A stretch of DNA of 64,000 nucleotides from Paucibacter sp. TC2R-5 (GTDB lineage Bacteria; Pseudomonadota; Gammaproteobacteria; Burkholderiales; Burkholderiaceae_C), in assembly GCF_025717605.1 (NCBI RefSeq), contig NZ_JAJIRQ010000007.1:186001-250000 (forward strand), written 5' to 3'. Of the stretch, positions 26,860 through 35,973 are shown piece by piece. The notes below the pieces were generated by a model. It searched no databases, was not told the origin of the DNA, and worked only from the letters and a program-made list of their open reading frames with translations. Each line of letters begins with the position of its first letter. The stretch's first letter is position 1. The position numbers were made by a program, and so were the translations under genes.

Positions 26860-28528
26860 GGGCCGGCCCGGGCCGCGTCCGGCTGAGCAAGAACCCCAAG
26901 CTCCAGGCCAGCAAAAAACCACCGAACATCGCCCAGACTGCCCAAGCCTCATGGCCATGGGCATGACTCATGGCCAGCCACAGCGCGGCCAACTTGATCA
27001 GCAGCCAAAACAGGCGAGCGACCAAGTCCAGCAGGCTTTCGGGGTGCGGATCTTGATGACCATGCGCTGACACGTGCGCGGAGCCAGGCGTGGGCGCGGT
27101 CGCATCGATGCGCGCAATCAGCAGGCCAAAGGCGACTCCCGCCGTCAAACAGGCGAGCCAGGATTCGCCGTGCAGCAGGGTCAAGCCTAGAAGCGCCGCG
27201 CCGCTGCCCCAGGCCAGGATATAGACCCAGAAACGCCGGCCACTCGCGCCCCCTTCCTGCCTATCTTCCTCGCCATGCTCGGTTTCCAAATAGCCCTCAT
27301 GTGCAGACAGAAAACTATCCGCCGCCGCCGACAGAATCATCCCGGCTGTGCCCAGCACGACGCCGAATTCAGCCAGGCGTGCCGTCGTCATCACCCAAGC
27401 CAAGGGCAGGATCAAAGCGCCGCCTAAAAAGCAGAGGTAGTAGAAGGAGCGGCGAGCAAAAGAATGGCGGCTGCGCACGATGGCGGCCCAGACTGCTGCG
27501 AAATACAGGCCCGACAACAAGCCCACCAAGACCTCGATCACCAACTCCGCCACCTTGGGCGGCTCAAACAAGGGCGCCAGCTCGGTCGCAGCGACCCAGG
27601 CATGCAGGCCGACGCCATAGAAGGACTCACTTTGCCCGCGCAGCAGGAATTGGTCTCCAGTGCCCCATTTGCCACCCAACAAGACCAGGCGCCCGGCCAA
27701 GGCCTCGGGTTTGAGCAGCGCTTGGCTGAAATTCAGGCTTTCGACCGCAGCCGGGCGAATCACGCGCAGCTCTGGGCCATGGGCCGAGACGCGTGCGCCA
27801 AGACAGGCCGCATGCCAGTCCTTGGCCTCGCCGCGCTGGGCCTGTATGGGCTCACGGCTCAGCTCGGCCGCCGCCACACCCAAGGGGGTCAGGCCTTGCC
27901 CGCGGTCGAAGTAGAGGCCGTTCTCGCTCAGATCCGGCGAAGCGAATTGAACCTCGCTGCCAAACAGCGCCAGCCAATCTTGATCCAAAGCGCCGGGGTC
28001 GCCGCCCGTATAGCCTTGCGGGCAGACCATCACCAGCTGGGTCAGGCGCGAAAGTCTTTGCAAGCTGTCAAACAAGCGGCGCCGCGCCGGCCATTCATCC
28101 GGTGCGGCCGGCGACAAGTCGAGATCGATCGCCAGCACCTTGGGCGGCGCGCTCTGCAGCGCATCGAACAGCTCGCGCAGCTTGTCGGGGTCGAGCGGCG
28201 AGCGCTGCTGAAAGATATTGCGATGCTCGGCATCGTCAATGCCGATGACCGAAATGCAGTCCAAGGTTCGGCCCGCGCACACAGGCGGCAGCTTGTCTGC
28301 ATGACCCAGCCGCGCCAGCAAGCTCATCTGCACATTGGCGTCGACGAACTCGCGCACGCCGGTCTCGAAAGGCTTCAGGCAAAACGCGACGATGGCCGAC
28401 ATCAGCACCGCATTGAGGATGCGCGCGCCCCAGAGCGACCAGAACTCGTCGGGTACGCGCAAAAGCAACAAAAAGCCGCTTAGGCGCTGCTGTAAACGAC
28501 CCGTCAGGCCTGCAGGAGAAGATTTCAT
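26837..28528 (-). CDS. CHASE2-domain multipass membrane protein with His-rich loops
   Basis: 563 residues from the ATG at 28528 (MKSSPAGLTG). The first helix (ILNAVLMSAIVAFCLKP) leads into an extracytoplasmic CHASE2 sensor domain (about 60-330), recognisable by ISVIGIDD, RELFDALQSAPPKVLAIDLD and RLVLLGG. The C-terminal part has about seven more helices rather than the usual kinase, cyclase or CHAT output domain. Two loops are rich in histidine (HVSAHGHQDPHP and SHAHGHE) and could bind metal. It is divergent from the caspase-like lipoprotein gene, 113 bases away. CHASE2 proteins next to caspase/CHAT-type genes recur in bacteria, suggesting a shared envelope pathway, but its signal and output are unknown. 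Confidence 0.85.
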   Translation of the reverse strand: MKSSPAGLTGRLQQRLSGFLLLLRVPDEFWSLWGARILNAVLMSAIVAFCLKPFETGVREFVDANVQMSLLARLGHADKLPPVCAGRTLDCISVIGIDDAEHRNIFQQRSPLDPDKLRELFDALQSAPPKVLAIDLDLSPAAPDEWPARRRLFDSLQRLSRLTQLVMVCPQGYTGGDPGALDQDWLALFGSEVQFASPDLSENGLYFDRGQGLTPLGVAAAELSREPIQAQRGEAKDWHAACLGARVSAHGPELRVIRPAAVESLNFSQALLKPEALAGRLVLLGGKWGTGDQFLLRGQSESFYGVGLHAWVAATELAPLFEPPKVAELVIEVLVGLLSGLYFAAVWAAIVRSRHSFARRSFYYLCFLGGALILPLAWVMTTARLAEFGVVLGTAGMILSAAADSFLSAHEGYLETEHGEEDRQEGGASGRRFWVYILAWGSGAALLGLTLLHGESWLACLTAGVAFGLLIARIDATAPTPGSAHVSAHGHQDPHPESLLDLVARLFWLLIKLAALWLAMSHAHGHEAWAVWAMFGGFLLAWSLGFLLSRTRPGPALKGSESV

Positions 28529-28641
28529 CTTGATAAGCCGGTTCAATGGCGGCACTATGCCATCAAGCCGTCATAACTTGCGGTTACGCGTCAAGATCAA
28601 CGTGACATTCCGTCAGCCGTCTGCAACATCAGGATTCCCGC
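28529..28641. promoter_or_regulatory. Divergent promoter region between CHASE2 and caspase-like genes
   Basis: 113 bases between two divergent start codons must hold promoters for both transcripts. It is less GC-rich than the genes. I could not assign -35/-10 boxes with confidence. Confidence 0.4.
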
Positions 28642-30465
28642 ATGCATCGTCATCAGTCTCGTCTGCCTATCGCACAAGTTCGACGGGCCGCCAGGCTGAC
28701 GCCGGCTCTCTTGTTAGTCGGTTTGTTCGCCACCTTGTTGGCCGGTTGCTTGGCGACCGTGAGCACGGCTGTCAACGACATGGGTCAAACCTTGAGCGAC
28801 GCGGTGGCGCCCAAGATCACCTTTTTGCTGCCGCCCAAGAACGCCGACGCAGGCAGCCTGAGGTCGGTGTTGATTCTGTCGGACGGCAATGAAGTCTCGG
28901 CCCATATCGCGATGGATCTGGAAAGCGCGATGAGCAAGCTGCGCATCGCGGAGCGGCCGTTTTACAGCAAGGTGCAGATGGGCGGCCGCATCAACGGCAC
29001 ACCGTCTGACGCGCAGTTGGCCGAGCTGGCCGCCAAGGCCGGTGCCGAGGCCTTGGTCCTGGTAAGCGGCGGCGTCAGCGAAGTACGCAGCAGCAACTCG
29101 ACCGAAGAGCGCAGCACCTGCGCGGTGCAGACCAAATTCTTGAAAGCCTGCCCGAAGGAGCAAGTACGCAGCACACGCGTCACTTGCATAGAGACGCGCG
29201 GCCTGGCTGCTGCCCGCATCAAGGTGTTCCGCAGCAGCGACAAGCGCAGCATCTTCACCGACAGCGTCGGCGGCGAGAGCGCGCAACGCCTGTGCTCCGA
29301 CGAGACCAATGTGGCACGTGTCGACCCCAAGCAATTGACCGCCAATGCAGTGCAGAACACCGGCGCCAATGTGATGCGGGTGCTGGCGCCGTCCTATGAG
29401 CTGCGGCCGCTTGACTTGATGAGCGCCGATGCAGGCCTGCCGGCCGCGCAGCGCAAGGACTTTGACGCGGCGGTCAAGTTCGCCGAGGCCAAGCGCATGG
29501 ACGAAGCCTGCCGGCGTTTCGAGGAGCTTTACCTCGATCACAAGGAGTCCCCGGCGCTGACCTTCAACAACGCTTTTTGCGCCGAAGTTCGCGGCGACCT
29601 GCTGCGCGCCTCTCAGGGCTACCGGCGTGCGTCGGAGTTGATCAATGCGCCTAACTCGCAAATAGACCGGCGCATTGCCATCACCGAAAAAGCCATCCGC
29701 GAGAACCCGGTCGCCTTCATGCCGGCCGATCTGGCCGGCACGCAGCTGAGCAAAGCGCCCGCCATCAAGGGCGACGGCCGGCGCGTCGCCTTGGTGATCG
29801 GCAACGCACGTTATCAACGCAGCGCGCTGGTCAACCCGGTCAACGATGCCCGCTTGGTGGGCGACAAACTGACCCGCATCGGCTTTGATGTGCTGACCCT
29901 AGAGAACGTCGATTCGGCCCGCTTTGCCACCGCGACACGCGACTTCGCCAAGCGCGCCAAGGGTGCCGACATCGCGCTGTTCTATTACGCCGGCCACGCC
30001 ATCCAGGCCGACGGCGAGAACTTCCTGATGCCGGTGGACAACGCCAAGATGCGCTCGATCGACGATGTGCGCGATCAAGGCAGCGTGCAGCTGGCCGACA
30101 TCGTGGCCCAGCTCGAAGTGGCCGCTCCGGCCGTCAAGCTCTTGGTCATCGACGCTTGCCGCGACAACCCGCTGCCGGCCACCAGCCGCAGCTTGGCCGG
30201 CGGCGGCCTGGCCGACATCAAGCAAGTACCACAGGGCGGCCTGATCGCGTTTGCCACCTCCCCCGGCAGCACGGCCGAGGACGGGACTGCCCGCAACAGC
30301 GTCTTCAGCAAGCATTTCGCCGCGCAGCTCAGTGTGCCTAACCAAAGTATTGAGCAGACTTTCAAAAAGGTCCGCGAAGCCGTCAAGGCGGAGACCAAGA
30401 ACAAGCAGGTGCCCATGGAAAAGAGCGATTTGACCGGTGACGTTTTCCTGGTGCGTGCCAAATGA
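28642..30465 (+). CDS. Caspase-family (C14) lipoprotein
   Basis: 607 residues. A lipoprotein signal ends LLAGC (Cys36). An N-terminal region (about 60-260) with paired cysteines resembles a small alpha/beta domain. A helical TPR-like segment follows (about 275-345). The caspase-like domain runs from about 375: RVALVIGNARYQ, the catalytic His452 in FYYAGHA, then Cys506 in IDACRDNP. That is the metacaspase/paracaspase-like dyad, with AFATSPG and an SVFSKHF end. Family members cleave after basic or other residues or act as scaffolds. The lipid anchor places it in the periplasm, unusual for a caspase fold. It is translationally coupled (ATGA) to the next gene. Confidence 0.88.
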   Translation: MHRHQSRLPIAQVRRAARLTPALLLVGLFATLLAGCLATVSTAVNDMGQTLSDAVAPKITFLLPPKNADAGSLRSVLILSDGNEVSAHIAMDLESAMSKLRIAERPFYSKVQMGGRINGTPSDAQLAELAAKAGAEALVLVSGGVSEVRSSNSTEERSTCAVQTKFLKACPKEQVRSTRVTCIETRGLAAARIKVFRSSDKRSIFTDSVGGESAQRLCSDETNVARVDPKQLTANAVQNTGANVMRVLAPSYELRPLDLMSADAGLPAAQRKDFDAAVKFAEAKRMDEACRRFEELYLDHKESPALTFNNAFCAEVRGDLLRASQGYRRASELINAPNSQIDRRIAITEKAIRENPVAFMPADLAGTQLSKAPAIKGDGRRVALVIGNARYQRSALVNPVNDARLVGDKLTRIGFDVLTLENVDSARFATATRDFAKRAKGADIALFYYAGHAIQADGENFLMPVDNAKMRSIDDVRDQGSVQLADIVAQLEVAAPAVKLLVIDACRDNPLPATSRSLAGGGLADIKQVPQGGLIAFATSPGSTAEDGTARNSVFSKHFAAQLSVPNQSIEQTFKKVREAVKAETKNKQVPMEKSDLTGDVFLVRAK

Positions 30466-31262
30466 AGCGGGTGAACAATCGCCGCCTGCTGGCCAGCCTG
30501 TTCTTGAGTCTGCCGGCGCTGGCCAGCGCCTCGGCCTGCTTGTACAAGGGCGCGGACGCGACGGCGCGTGTCATCAACCGCTCCGGCGAAATCACCACAC
30601 CCTTCCCCGAGCCGCTGTCATCGCCCGACTGCCGCCGCCTGCGCGTCGCCACCGGCGAGGTGGCGGTGTATGCCTTGGCTGCCTCCCAAGCCGCGCCCGA
30701 GATGCGCCGCGTCAGCAGCGGCGCCTTGATCGTCGGCGCCGGCAACGCACCGACCGATGCCGGTGGCGTGCCGCAGCTGATGCAGCAGATCAAAAGCGTC
30801 TTGGACGGCGGTCAGCGCCTGCGCAGCGGCTCCTCGCGCGGCGCCAACGAGGACTACATCCTGACGGCGATTCCGAGCGGACGACTGGCCGAGCCGCTGG
30901 CCGACCTCTTGGTGCCGCTGGGCCAGACGGCCGATGCCGATCTGGCCAGCTTCGAGCTCAGTCTGAAGGGCAAAGTTGTGCACCGCCAACAAGGTCCAGC
31001 GCAAGAGCTGCGCCTGCCCGCAGCACATCTGAAGCTCGGCAACACGCTGCAATGGACGCTCAACTACGCGGGCCAGCGTCACCAGGGGCAAATCGTGGTC
31101 GAGGACCCAGCGCTGCTCGCGCAGCGCAAGCAAGAGTTGCTACAGCTCAGCCAGGCCGAGCCCGACCCGCTGCTGCGCCAGCTGCGCTTGGCCGCTGCAC
31201 TGGTGGACGAGGGCCAGGTATGGGCCGCACGCGAGATCATTCGCGCCGGTCTGACGCCCTGA
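30462..31262 (+). CDS. Exported protein of unknown function, partner of the caspase-like gene
   Basis: 266 residues; the ATG overlaps the caspase gene stop by four bases. A signal peptide (LLASLFLSLPALASASA) precedes a beta-rich domain (about 30-100) with two cysteines. After a variable middle comes a region resembling a periplasmic Ig-like or DUF928-like strand set (FELSLKGKVVHRQQG, LKLGNTLQWTLNYAGQRHQG). The C-terminal helices (about 215-266) include DPLLRQLRLAAALVDEGQVW. I do not recognise a named family. The arrangement (CHASE2, protease-like protein, small exported helical/beta protein) resembles the cyanobacterial CHASE2/CHAT/DUF928 neighbourhood, so a common complex is a reasonable guess. 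Confidence 0.75.
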   Translation: MKRVNNRRLLASLFLSLPALASASACLYKGADATARVINRSGEITTPFPEPLSSPDCRRLRVATGEVAVYALAASQAAPEMRRVSSGALIVGAGNAPTDAGGVPQLMQQIKSVLDGGQRLRSGSSRGANEDYILTAIPSGRLAEPLADLLVPLGQTADADLASFELSLKGKVVHRQQGPAQELRLPAAHLKLGNTLQWTLNYAGQRHQGQIVVEDPALLAQRKQELLQLSQAEPDPLLRQLRLAAALVDEGQVWAAREIIRAGLTP

Positions 31263-31896
31263 AACAAGGGCGCTCAAACCAGAGCGCCCGCAAAAATGAA
31301 TGCACCCCTGCCGTCACATCAACCGCCGAGGTAATGCCCCACAAGGCCGAGGTCGAATCCGTCACATGGCCACGGAACAAAGCGCCACCGCTATCGCCCC
31401 CTTGCACATAGGGGGCCGCATTGCCAGGGCTGACCGCCTGCAGGTAATTGACGGTCGCGAGGTCATTGATACTGTTGTCTGTGACGTCCAACTGGGGGAT
31501 GAAATCCACCATCTGCGTAAACCCATAGCCACGAGGGCTGTGGTTCTCGCCGCTGACGATGGTGGCATCCTGCCCTGAATACCAAGAACCCACAGGAGCC
31601 GGCGCCAGACTATCGGCCCACAAATCCAGCTGCGGGCCTGCGATCGAAGATGTCAGCCGCAAAAGCGCCAGATCATCCGACAGCTGGACGCCGTTGCCCG
31701 CGTTGTAACGCGCCGCCACCACACTGTTGCCCAAGCCGTTGCTGAAGCTCGACCCAATGCCCAGTCCGACATGGCGCGCCGTCAACACCCAGTTCGGCGC
31801 AAGCCCCCTATAGCGTGGGACTGTGAATTTGCACAAGGCCCGCAAATTGATTGAACTCAAGAACGATCGCTGCCCGGTCAGCATTTGGGTCTGCAA
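31237..31896 (-). pseudogene. Trypsin-like serine protease relic, truncated at both ends
   Basis: The frame holds the full S1 triad context: NWVLTARHVG (His), DDLALLRL (Asp) and GGDSGGALF (Ser). There is no signal peptide or normal N-terminal strand set before NWVLTARH. The upstream part of the frame is non-homologous and starts against the M4 terminator. At the other end, after TAGVHSFL, the frame runs through the caspase-operon terminator and into that gene's 3' end, losing the usual last strand and helix. About 150 residues of protease core remain. The intact version was probably exported, like its neighbours. A functional product is unlikely. Confidence 0.65.
31263..31290. terminator. Hairpin at the end of the caspase operon
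   Basis: GGGCGCTC (31268-31275) and GAGCGCCC (31282-31289) form a perfect 8-bp stem with a 6-base loop. It begins six bases after the stop of the gene at 30462-31262. The T-rich flank is on the minus strand (TTGTTTC), so it may serve both directions. It lies inside the reading frame of the trypsin relic. Confidence 0.65.
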
Positions 31897-31898
31897 TG

Positions 31899-31928
31899 AA
31901 AAAAGGGCTCCCTGTTATGGAAGCCCTT
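31899..31928 (-). terminator. Rho-independent terminator of the M4 protease gene
   Basis: On the minus strand AAGGGCTTCC...GGGAGCCCTT forms a stem of about ten pairs with one mismatch and a 6-base loop, followed by six T residues. It lies about 60 bases after the stop of the gene at 31989-34832. Confidence 0.88.
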
Positions 31929-31988
31929 CGTCGAACTCAAGCCAGTGAAGCATGCCCTGAGCCGGCTTCGAGCCGACTCAGGTGTGAC

Positions 31989-34832
31989 TTATGGTTTGCA
32001 GCTGTAAACCATCACATCGTCCAGGAACCAACCGATGGCGCCGCCGCAGCCGTCGTTCGCTGCTTCAAAGCGCAGCTTGACCTTGGCGCCAGTCGTCACG
32101 CCAGACAGCGCCGAAAGGTTGACGATCGAGCGACCCCATGACCCAGCCAACTGACCGCCGTCTGTGCCCGAGAAGCCCGGCTCTCCGGCCAAGGGGCTGT
32201 CGCTGCCATCAGCCGGACTTAACATTGCGGCCATGTTGTACGGGTTGTAGATAAAGGCCGATGCGGGGACCACTGTCCATGCGCCACCATTCACGCTGTA
32301 CTTGATATTGCCGCCGTCGTAGCCGGCTTCTGTCGCTACATAGTGATCGAAGCTGAGCTTTGCACCGTTGGCAGGGACCGTCACTTCCGGGCTCTCCAGG
32401 CGCTGCAAGCCTGCCTGGTTATCGCCGACCGCACATTTACCAATGTTTGCGTCGGCAGCAAAGAGCGCAGACCCGGCGCGCCCGCCCAGCAGATTATTGA
32501 CAACCTTCCAGGTACGCGGCGTGAACTCTGGGTTGTTGCCGGCATAGCTGACCAACCAATTGGCACCGCCGCGACGGCCGCCCTCAAAGTTGTCCGACAG
32601 CAGCGAGGAAGGATTGCCGCTTGGGCACAGCGCCGGCGGTGTCTTGGCCAGCATCGGACCGTAACCGCATTGCTCAACTGGCTTACGCAACTCGACGGCC
32701 AAGGCCATCTTCTCGACTTGCGCGCAATCCGCTGCACTGATCACTTCGCCCGACACGGCGCCGGTCTTCAGGTGGTTCAGGCTCTTGCCGGTCAGGTCGC
32801 TGCACGACATCTTCAAAGCATCGGCATGGTCGGCAAAACTGCTGACCGGATTTTGATAGATGTTCTGTGCGCGGAAGTAGATATGCGCCGCCTTGGTCAG
32901 GCCGATACCGTTCACGGTTTGGCCGTTGTAAGTGCCGCCATCCACCAACAAGGCGTAGCCATGGTTTGGCACGCCGGAGTTGTTGTGCACACCGCCCCAG
33001 TCACCGGCTTGGGTGTTCGGCGCGCAAGAGTATTGAGCGTCGGAAACTTTGCCTGGGTTGCCATAGCAAGTTGGGGTGTACATATCACGCAGCGCGCCAA
33101 CCAGACCCACAGCAGTCGAGTCTTCGCCAACCAACCAGCTGACAGAGTTGTCACTGCCGGGTCCGCGGGCCAGCGTGGCGCTTACGCCATTGACCAATTG
33201 GGCTTTGATGGCCGTACCGTCGTTTTGAGACACCGTCAGCGAGGGGATCGTGATGGTGGCGTCGTCCCCGGTAAAGTTGGGAGCAACTGTGGCACCTTGG
33301 TTGTTACCAATAATGACACCGATAGCCCCTGCGTTTTGCGCATTCTTGACCTTGATGCTTGCGGCGCAGGTGCCGCGATCGATATAGGCGATCTTGCCGG
33401 TCAGTGAGCCGGCGACAAGGTCGACTCCACCAGAAAAGCCCGAACCGCATGCCGACACAATAGCATTTCCAGCATTAGCATTAACCAATCCGACTTGTAC
33501 GCCAACCACGCTACCGGGCTGATTGAACACTTGCGGGCCGAATGTCGTCGTACCAGTCAATTTGACGCCAGCAACTGCCGCCGGTGCAGCGATAGAGACT
33601 TGCGCGACCTTTGTAGAAGCCGTACAAGCTCCCGCTGTACGCGCCGAGTTTGGTGCATCGCCGCCGCGTCCATTGATGCGGTCAACCGTTTCACCCCAGA
33701 TGTCCGAATAGGCTTCATTGAGGGCGCCCGACTGATACGCGTAAATCAGCCCATGGGTGTACTGGGTATAGGCATGCGCCCACTCGTGCGCGGTCACGTC
33801 GTCGGTGGTAATCCCTGGGCAGAACGAGATCAAGGTGCCATTCCAAGAGGCGTTCGGGCACGCACCAGCACCGCCACGGTTGAACACGGCGTGCATGGTG
33901 GCGCCATTGCCGTCAAAGGAATCACGGCCGAAGGCGTTCTTGAAAAACTTGTAAGTATCCTCGGAGGCATAGATCATATTGTCGGCCTCGGTGTTCTGCG
34001 TCGGTAGTTGATCGCCCTCCTTCCAGAACGGATTGTTTGGATAGTTAGGGCCAGGCGTTGCTACACCAGCGCCGTCATAGGCGCGGCGATTCATAGCGTC
34101 GTGAATGCCGGTGATGCGCTCGACCAACTTGCCGGTGTGCGCGTCAACAAAAACGAACTCACGCACGTCCACGCCGTTGCCTACTTCAACCTGCCACACC
34201 AGGTAGTTGGCGCCAACGACACCCTTGGCCAGGCCATCGCGGAAGACCATCAGCTCCGGCTTGCCGGCGGTCAACTTCTTGCCTGCGCGCTCGGCGGAAG
34301 CAATAGCCAAGGCCGTTGCGCTGGCCTGCTTGGCTGCTTTCGTGGGTGTCACATTGAGTTCAATGCCTGGGACGAAGGTGCCATTGATGGCAGTCAAATT
34401 GTGCCCAGCGTCAAAGTGGGTCTTCAACTCGGCGCCAAAGACTGGCACGCCCTTGTAGAACTGCTTGTGGGTCAAGTGGGTGCCACCCAGACGATCGGAT
34501 TGAACGCGCGCGGCGCCCAACTCACTCGAAGCATTGCTGATGCCGAACAGGCCGGCATATTCGCTCAAGACCTGAATCGAACTGGCCTCGTTGGCGACCG
34601 GTGCGATCGCGCGCAGGCCGGAGGCGGCGCTGAGCTTGGATGCGGGCGCCACGCGGACAAACCGGGCCGCCCCAGTGGCTGTGTGAATCGCTACTTCGGT
34701 ACCGTTGCCGGTGTTGGCGGTAAGGCGAGCAATGGCTTCGTTTTGCCCCTTCAAGCTGGTTTGAGCCTGGGCGGACATGGCCATGCCGACGGCAAGCGTC
34801 ATCAGCGAAACACGGAATTTGGTTCTGGACAT
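31989..34832 (-). CDS. Secreted M4 (thermolysin-family) metalloprotease with inserted PA domain
   Basis: 947 residues from the ATG at 34832 (MSRTKFRVSL, with AAGGAAAC upstream). Order: signal peptide to about 24; FTP/PepSY propeptide (about 60-230); M4 catalytic domain with HEWAH at 349-353 and Glu373 in NEAYSD (20 residues after the second His, as in thermolysin). A protease-associated (PA) domain is inserted at about 405-565 (GSLTGKIAYIDRGTCAASIK). The M4 helical domain then resumes, with the active-site GVHNNSGVPNHGYALL. A C-terminal beta-sandwich (about 735-947) resembles immune-inhibitor-A/MAM-like modules (GWFLDDVMVYSC). It is an exported protein-degrading enzyme activated by propeptide removal. 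It is much longer than thermolysin because of the PA and C-terminal modules. Confidence 0.93.
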   Translation of the reverse strand: MSRTKFRVSLMTLAVGMAMSAQAQTSLKGQNEAIARLTANTGNGTEVAIHTATGAARFVRVAPASKLSAASGLRAIAPVANEASSIQVLSEYAGLFGISNASSELGAARVQSDRLGGTHLTHKQFYKGVPVFGAELKTHFDAGHNLTAINGTFVPGIELNVTPTKAAKQASATALAIASAERAGKKLTAGKPELMVFRDGLAKGVVGANYLVWQVEVGNGVDVREFVFVDAHTGKLVERITGIHDAMNRRAYDGAGVATPGPNYPNNPFWKEGDQLPTQNTEADNMIYASEDTYKFFKNAFGRDSFDGNGATMHAVFNRGGAGACPNASWNGTLISFCPGITTDDVTAHEWAHAYTQYTHGLIYAYQSGALNEAYSDIWGETVDRINGRGGDAPNSARTAGACTASTKVAQVSIAAPAAVAGVKLTGTTTFGPQVFNQPGSVVGVQVGLVNANAGNAIVSACGSGFSGGVDLVAGSLTGKIAYIDRGTCAASIKVKNAQNAGAIGVIIGNNQGATVAPNFTGDDATITIPSLTVSQNDGTAIKAQLVNGVSATLARGPGSDNSVSWLVGEDSTAVGLVGALRDMYTPTCYGNPGKVSDAQYSCAPNTQAGDWGGVHNNSGVPNHGYALLVDGGTYNGQTVNGIGLTKAAHIYFRAQNIYQNPVSSFADHADALKMSCSDLTGKSLNHLKTGAVSGEVISAADCAQVEKMALAVELRKPVEQCGYGPMLAKTPPALCPSGNPSSLLSDNFEGGRRGGANWLVSYAGNNPEFTPRTWKVVNNLLGGRAGSALFAADANIGKCAVGDNQAGLQRLESPEVTVPANGAKLSFDHYVATEAGYDGGNIKYSVNGGAWTVVPASAFIYNPYNMAAMLSPADGSDSPLAGEPGFSGTDGGQLAGSWGRSIVNLSALSGVTTGAKVKLRFEAANDGCGGAIGWFLDDVMVYSCKP

Positions 34833-34951
34833 AATGTTTCCTTGTACAGCATCTGTGCTGCACTTCAATGGTTGAGGGCGCAAGCGCCAATAACTACCGG
34901 GCCTAGCCCCAGACGAGGAGTACGCCTCTATCCGCTAAAGCCCGTCAACGA

Positions 34952-35560
34952 TCAGATAGAGCGGCGGCGAACCAGCAAAAAGCTAGTCAGGCCGAGTCCC
35001 AGCAAAGCCAGGCTGCTTGGCTCGGGAACGGCGCTCACACCCACGGTCAGGTTGTCAATATTGCCGTAGCTCGCCGCACCGGGGCCACTCACGACCAGCG
35101 ATGTAATGGCAAGGTCCGAAGTGAAACCACGATAGCTGTCGAGCATTGAACTAGGCTGGAAGCTTGTCACCGTGCCGTCGCTCAGAGTTAGCGTCAGCGA
35201 CAAGCTCTGGATTTGTCCGGCATCGTCAGTGGCGAAGAAGTTGCCACCAACAGCGGTCACATTGGCGCCGCCGAACGTGATCGTCAAAGCCTTGTTGTAG
35301 TTGCTGGTGCCCAAGGCTCCACCAGAAGCAAACAGGTCACCAAACGCCGAGACGTCGTAAGAGAAACCCCCAGCGCTGAAATTTACCGGCCCCAAGGGCA
35401 GCGAGCCTTGATCGACCGCGTCGAAGTTTTCGGTATAGGCACCCGCGGAGACATGGCCGAGAAACGATGCCGAGGAGGTGTGAACCGTGGTCGTCGCGAA
35501 CGACGCCGCGGACATGGAAGCCAGCGCGGCGGCCACATAGAGACGGAATTTGGGCTGCAT
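34952..35560 (-). CDS. PEP-CTERM exported protein
   Basis: 202 residues. The signal peptide ends near ASFA (residue 22). The middle is a beta-sandwich (about 30-175) rich in Ser, Thr and Gly (YTENFDAVDQGSLPLGP; GGNFFATDDAGQ), of the type often found in PEP-CTERM proteins. The tail VPEPSSLALLGLGLTSFLLV followed by RRRSI is a complete PEP-CTERM signal: VPEP, helix, basic end. It should be cleaved by an exosortase and placed on the cell surface or in biofilm matrix. It lies upstream of the M4 protease gene in the same direction with a 119-base gap. Function unknown. Confidence 0.88.
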   Translation of the reverse strand: MQPKFRLYVAAALASMSAASFATTTVHTSSASFLGHVSAGAYTENFDAVDQGSLPLGPVNFSAGGFSYDVSAFGDLFASGGALGTSNYNKALTITFGGANVTAVGGNFFATDDAGQIQSLSLTLTLSDGTVTSFQPSSMLDSYRGFTSDLAITSLVVSGPGAASYGNIDNLTVGVSAVPEPSSLALLGLGLTSFLLVRRRSI

Positions 35561-35973
35561 AGAGAAACCTTTGTGGGGGTTGATAGAGAAACACGGTTCG
35601 GAATCCTGATCGGACTTCGTAACCGGATGTTTCCATTATTCCTGCCGCTTGAGCACCCCGAGCCTGCGGGAAGGGTATGTCATGAGAGGGGAAATACGGC
35701 GGGGAAACTCTCTATGTGCCGCACAAGAAAAATGCGGTTTAATGGATTAAACGAAAGTCGAAACTGATGCGAGCTTTCGTTTCATAACGCGACAAACCAG
35801 CGCCACCCAAAGCGGGACGGACAAGCAACGCTGTAGGTCCCAAGAACGGCCATATCCCACGGCCAAAGTCAAAGCAGCAGCAATCAAAGCTAGCTATTTT
35901 TTCAAGGCTTTGTTGATGTTGTCTCGGTGCGTAAATTGGCAGTCATCAGCATGACGCCCCTGCCAATGGTCCG
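35561..35973. other. 413-base intergenic region with one hairpin
   Basis: No convincing gene. It has lower GC than the genes and probably holds the promoter of the PEP-CTERM gene. AACGAAAG (35750-35757) and CTTTCGTT (35774-35781) form an 8-bp inverted repeat around a 16-base loop; neither side has a clear T-tract, so it may be an operator or a weak terminator. Confidence 0.35.

Noticed and set aside
26837-31262. Phage-defence or toxin-antitoxin role for the caspase locus
   Set aside because: Both protease and partner are exported, and no nuclease, NTPase or defence gene lies nearby, so defence is not supported.
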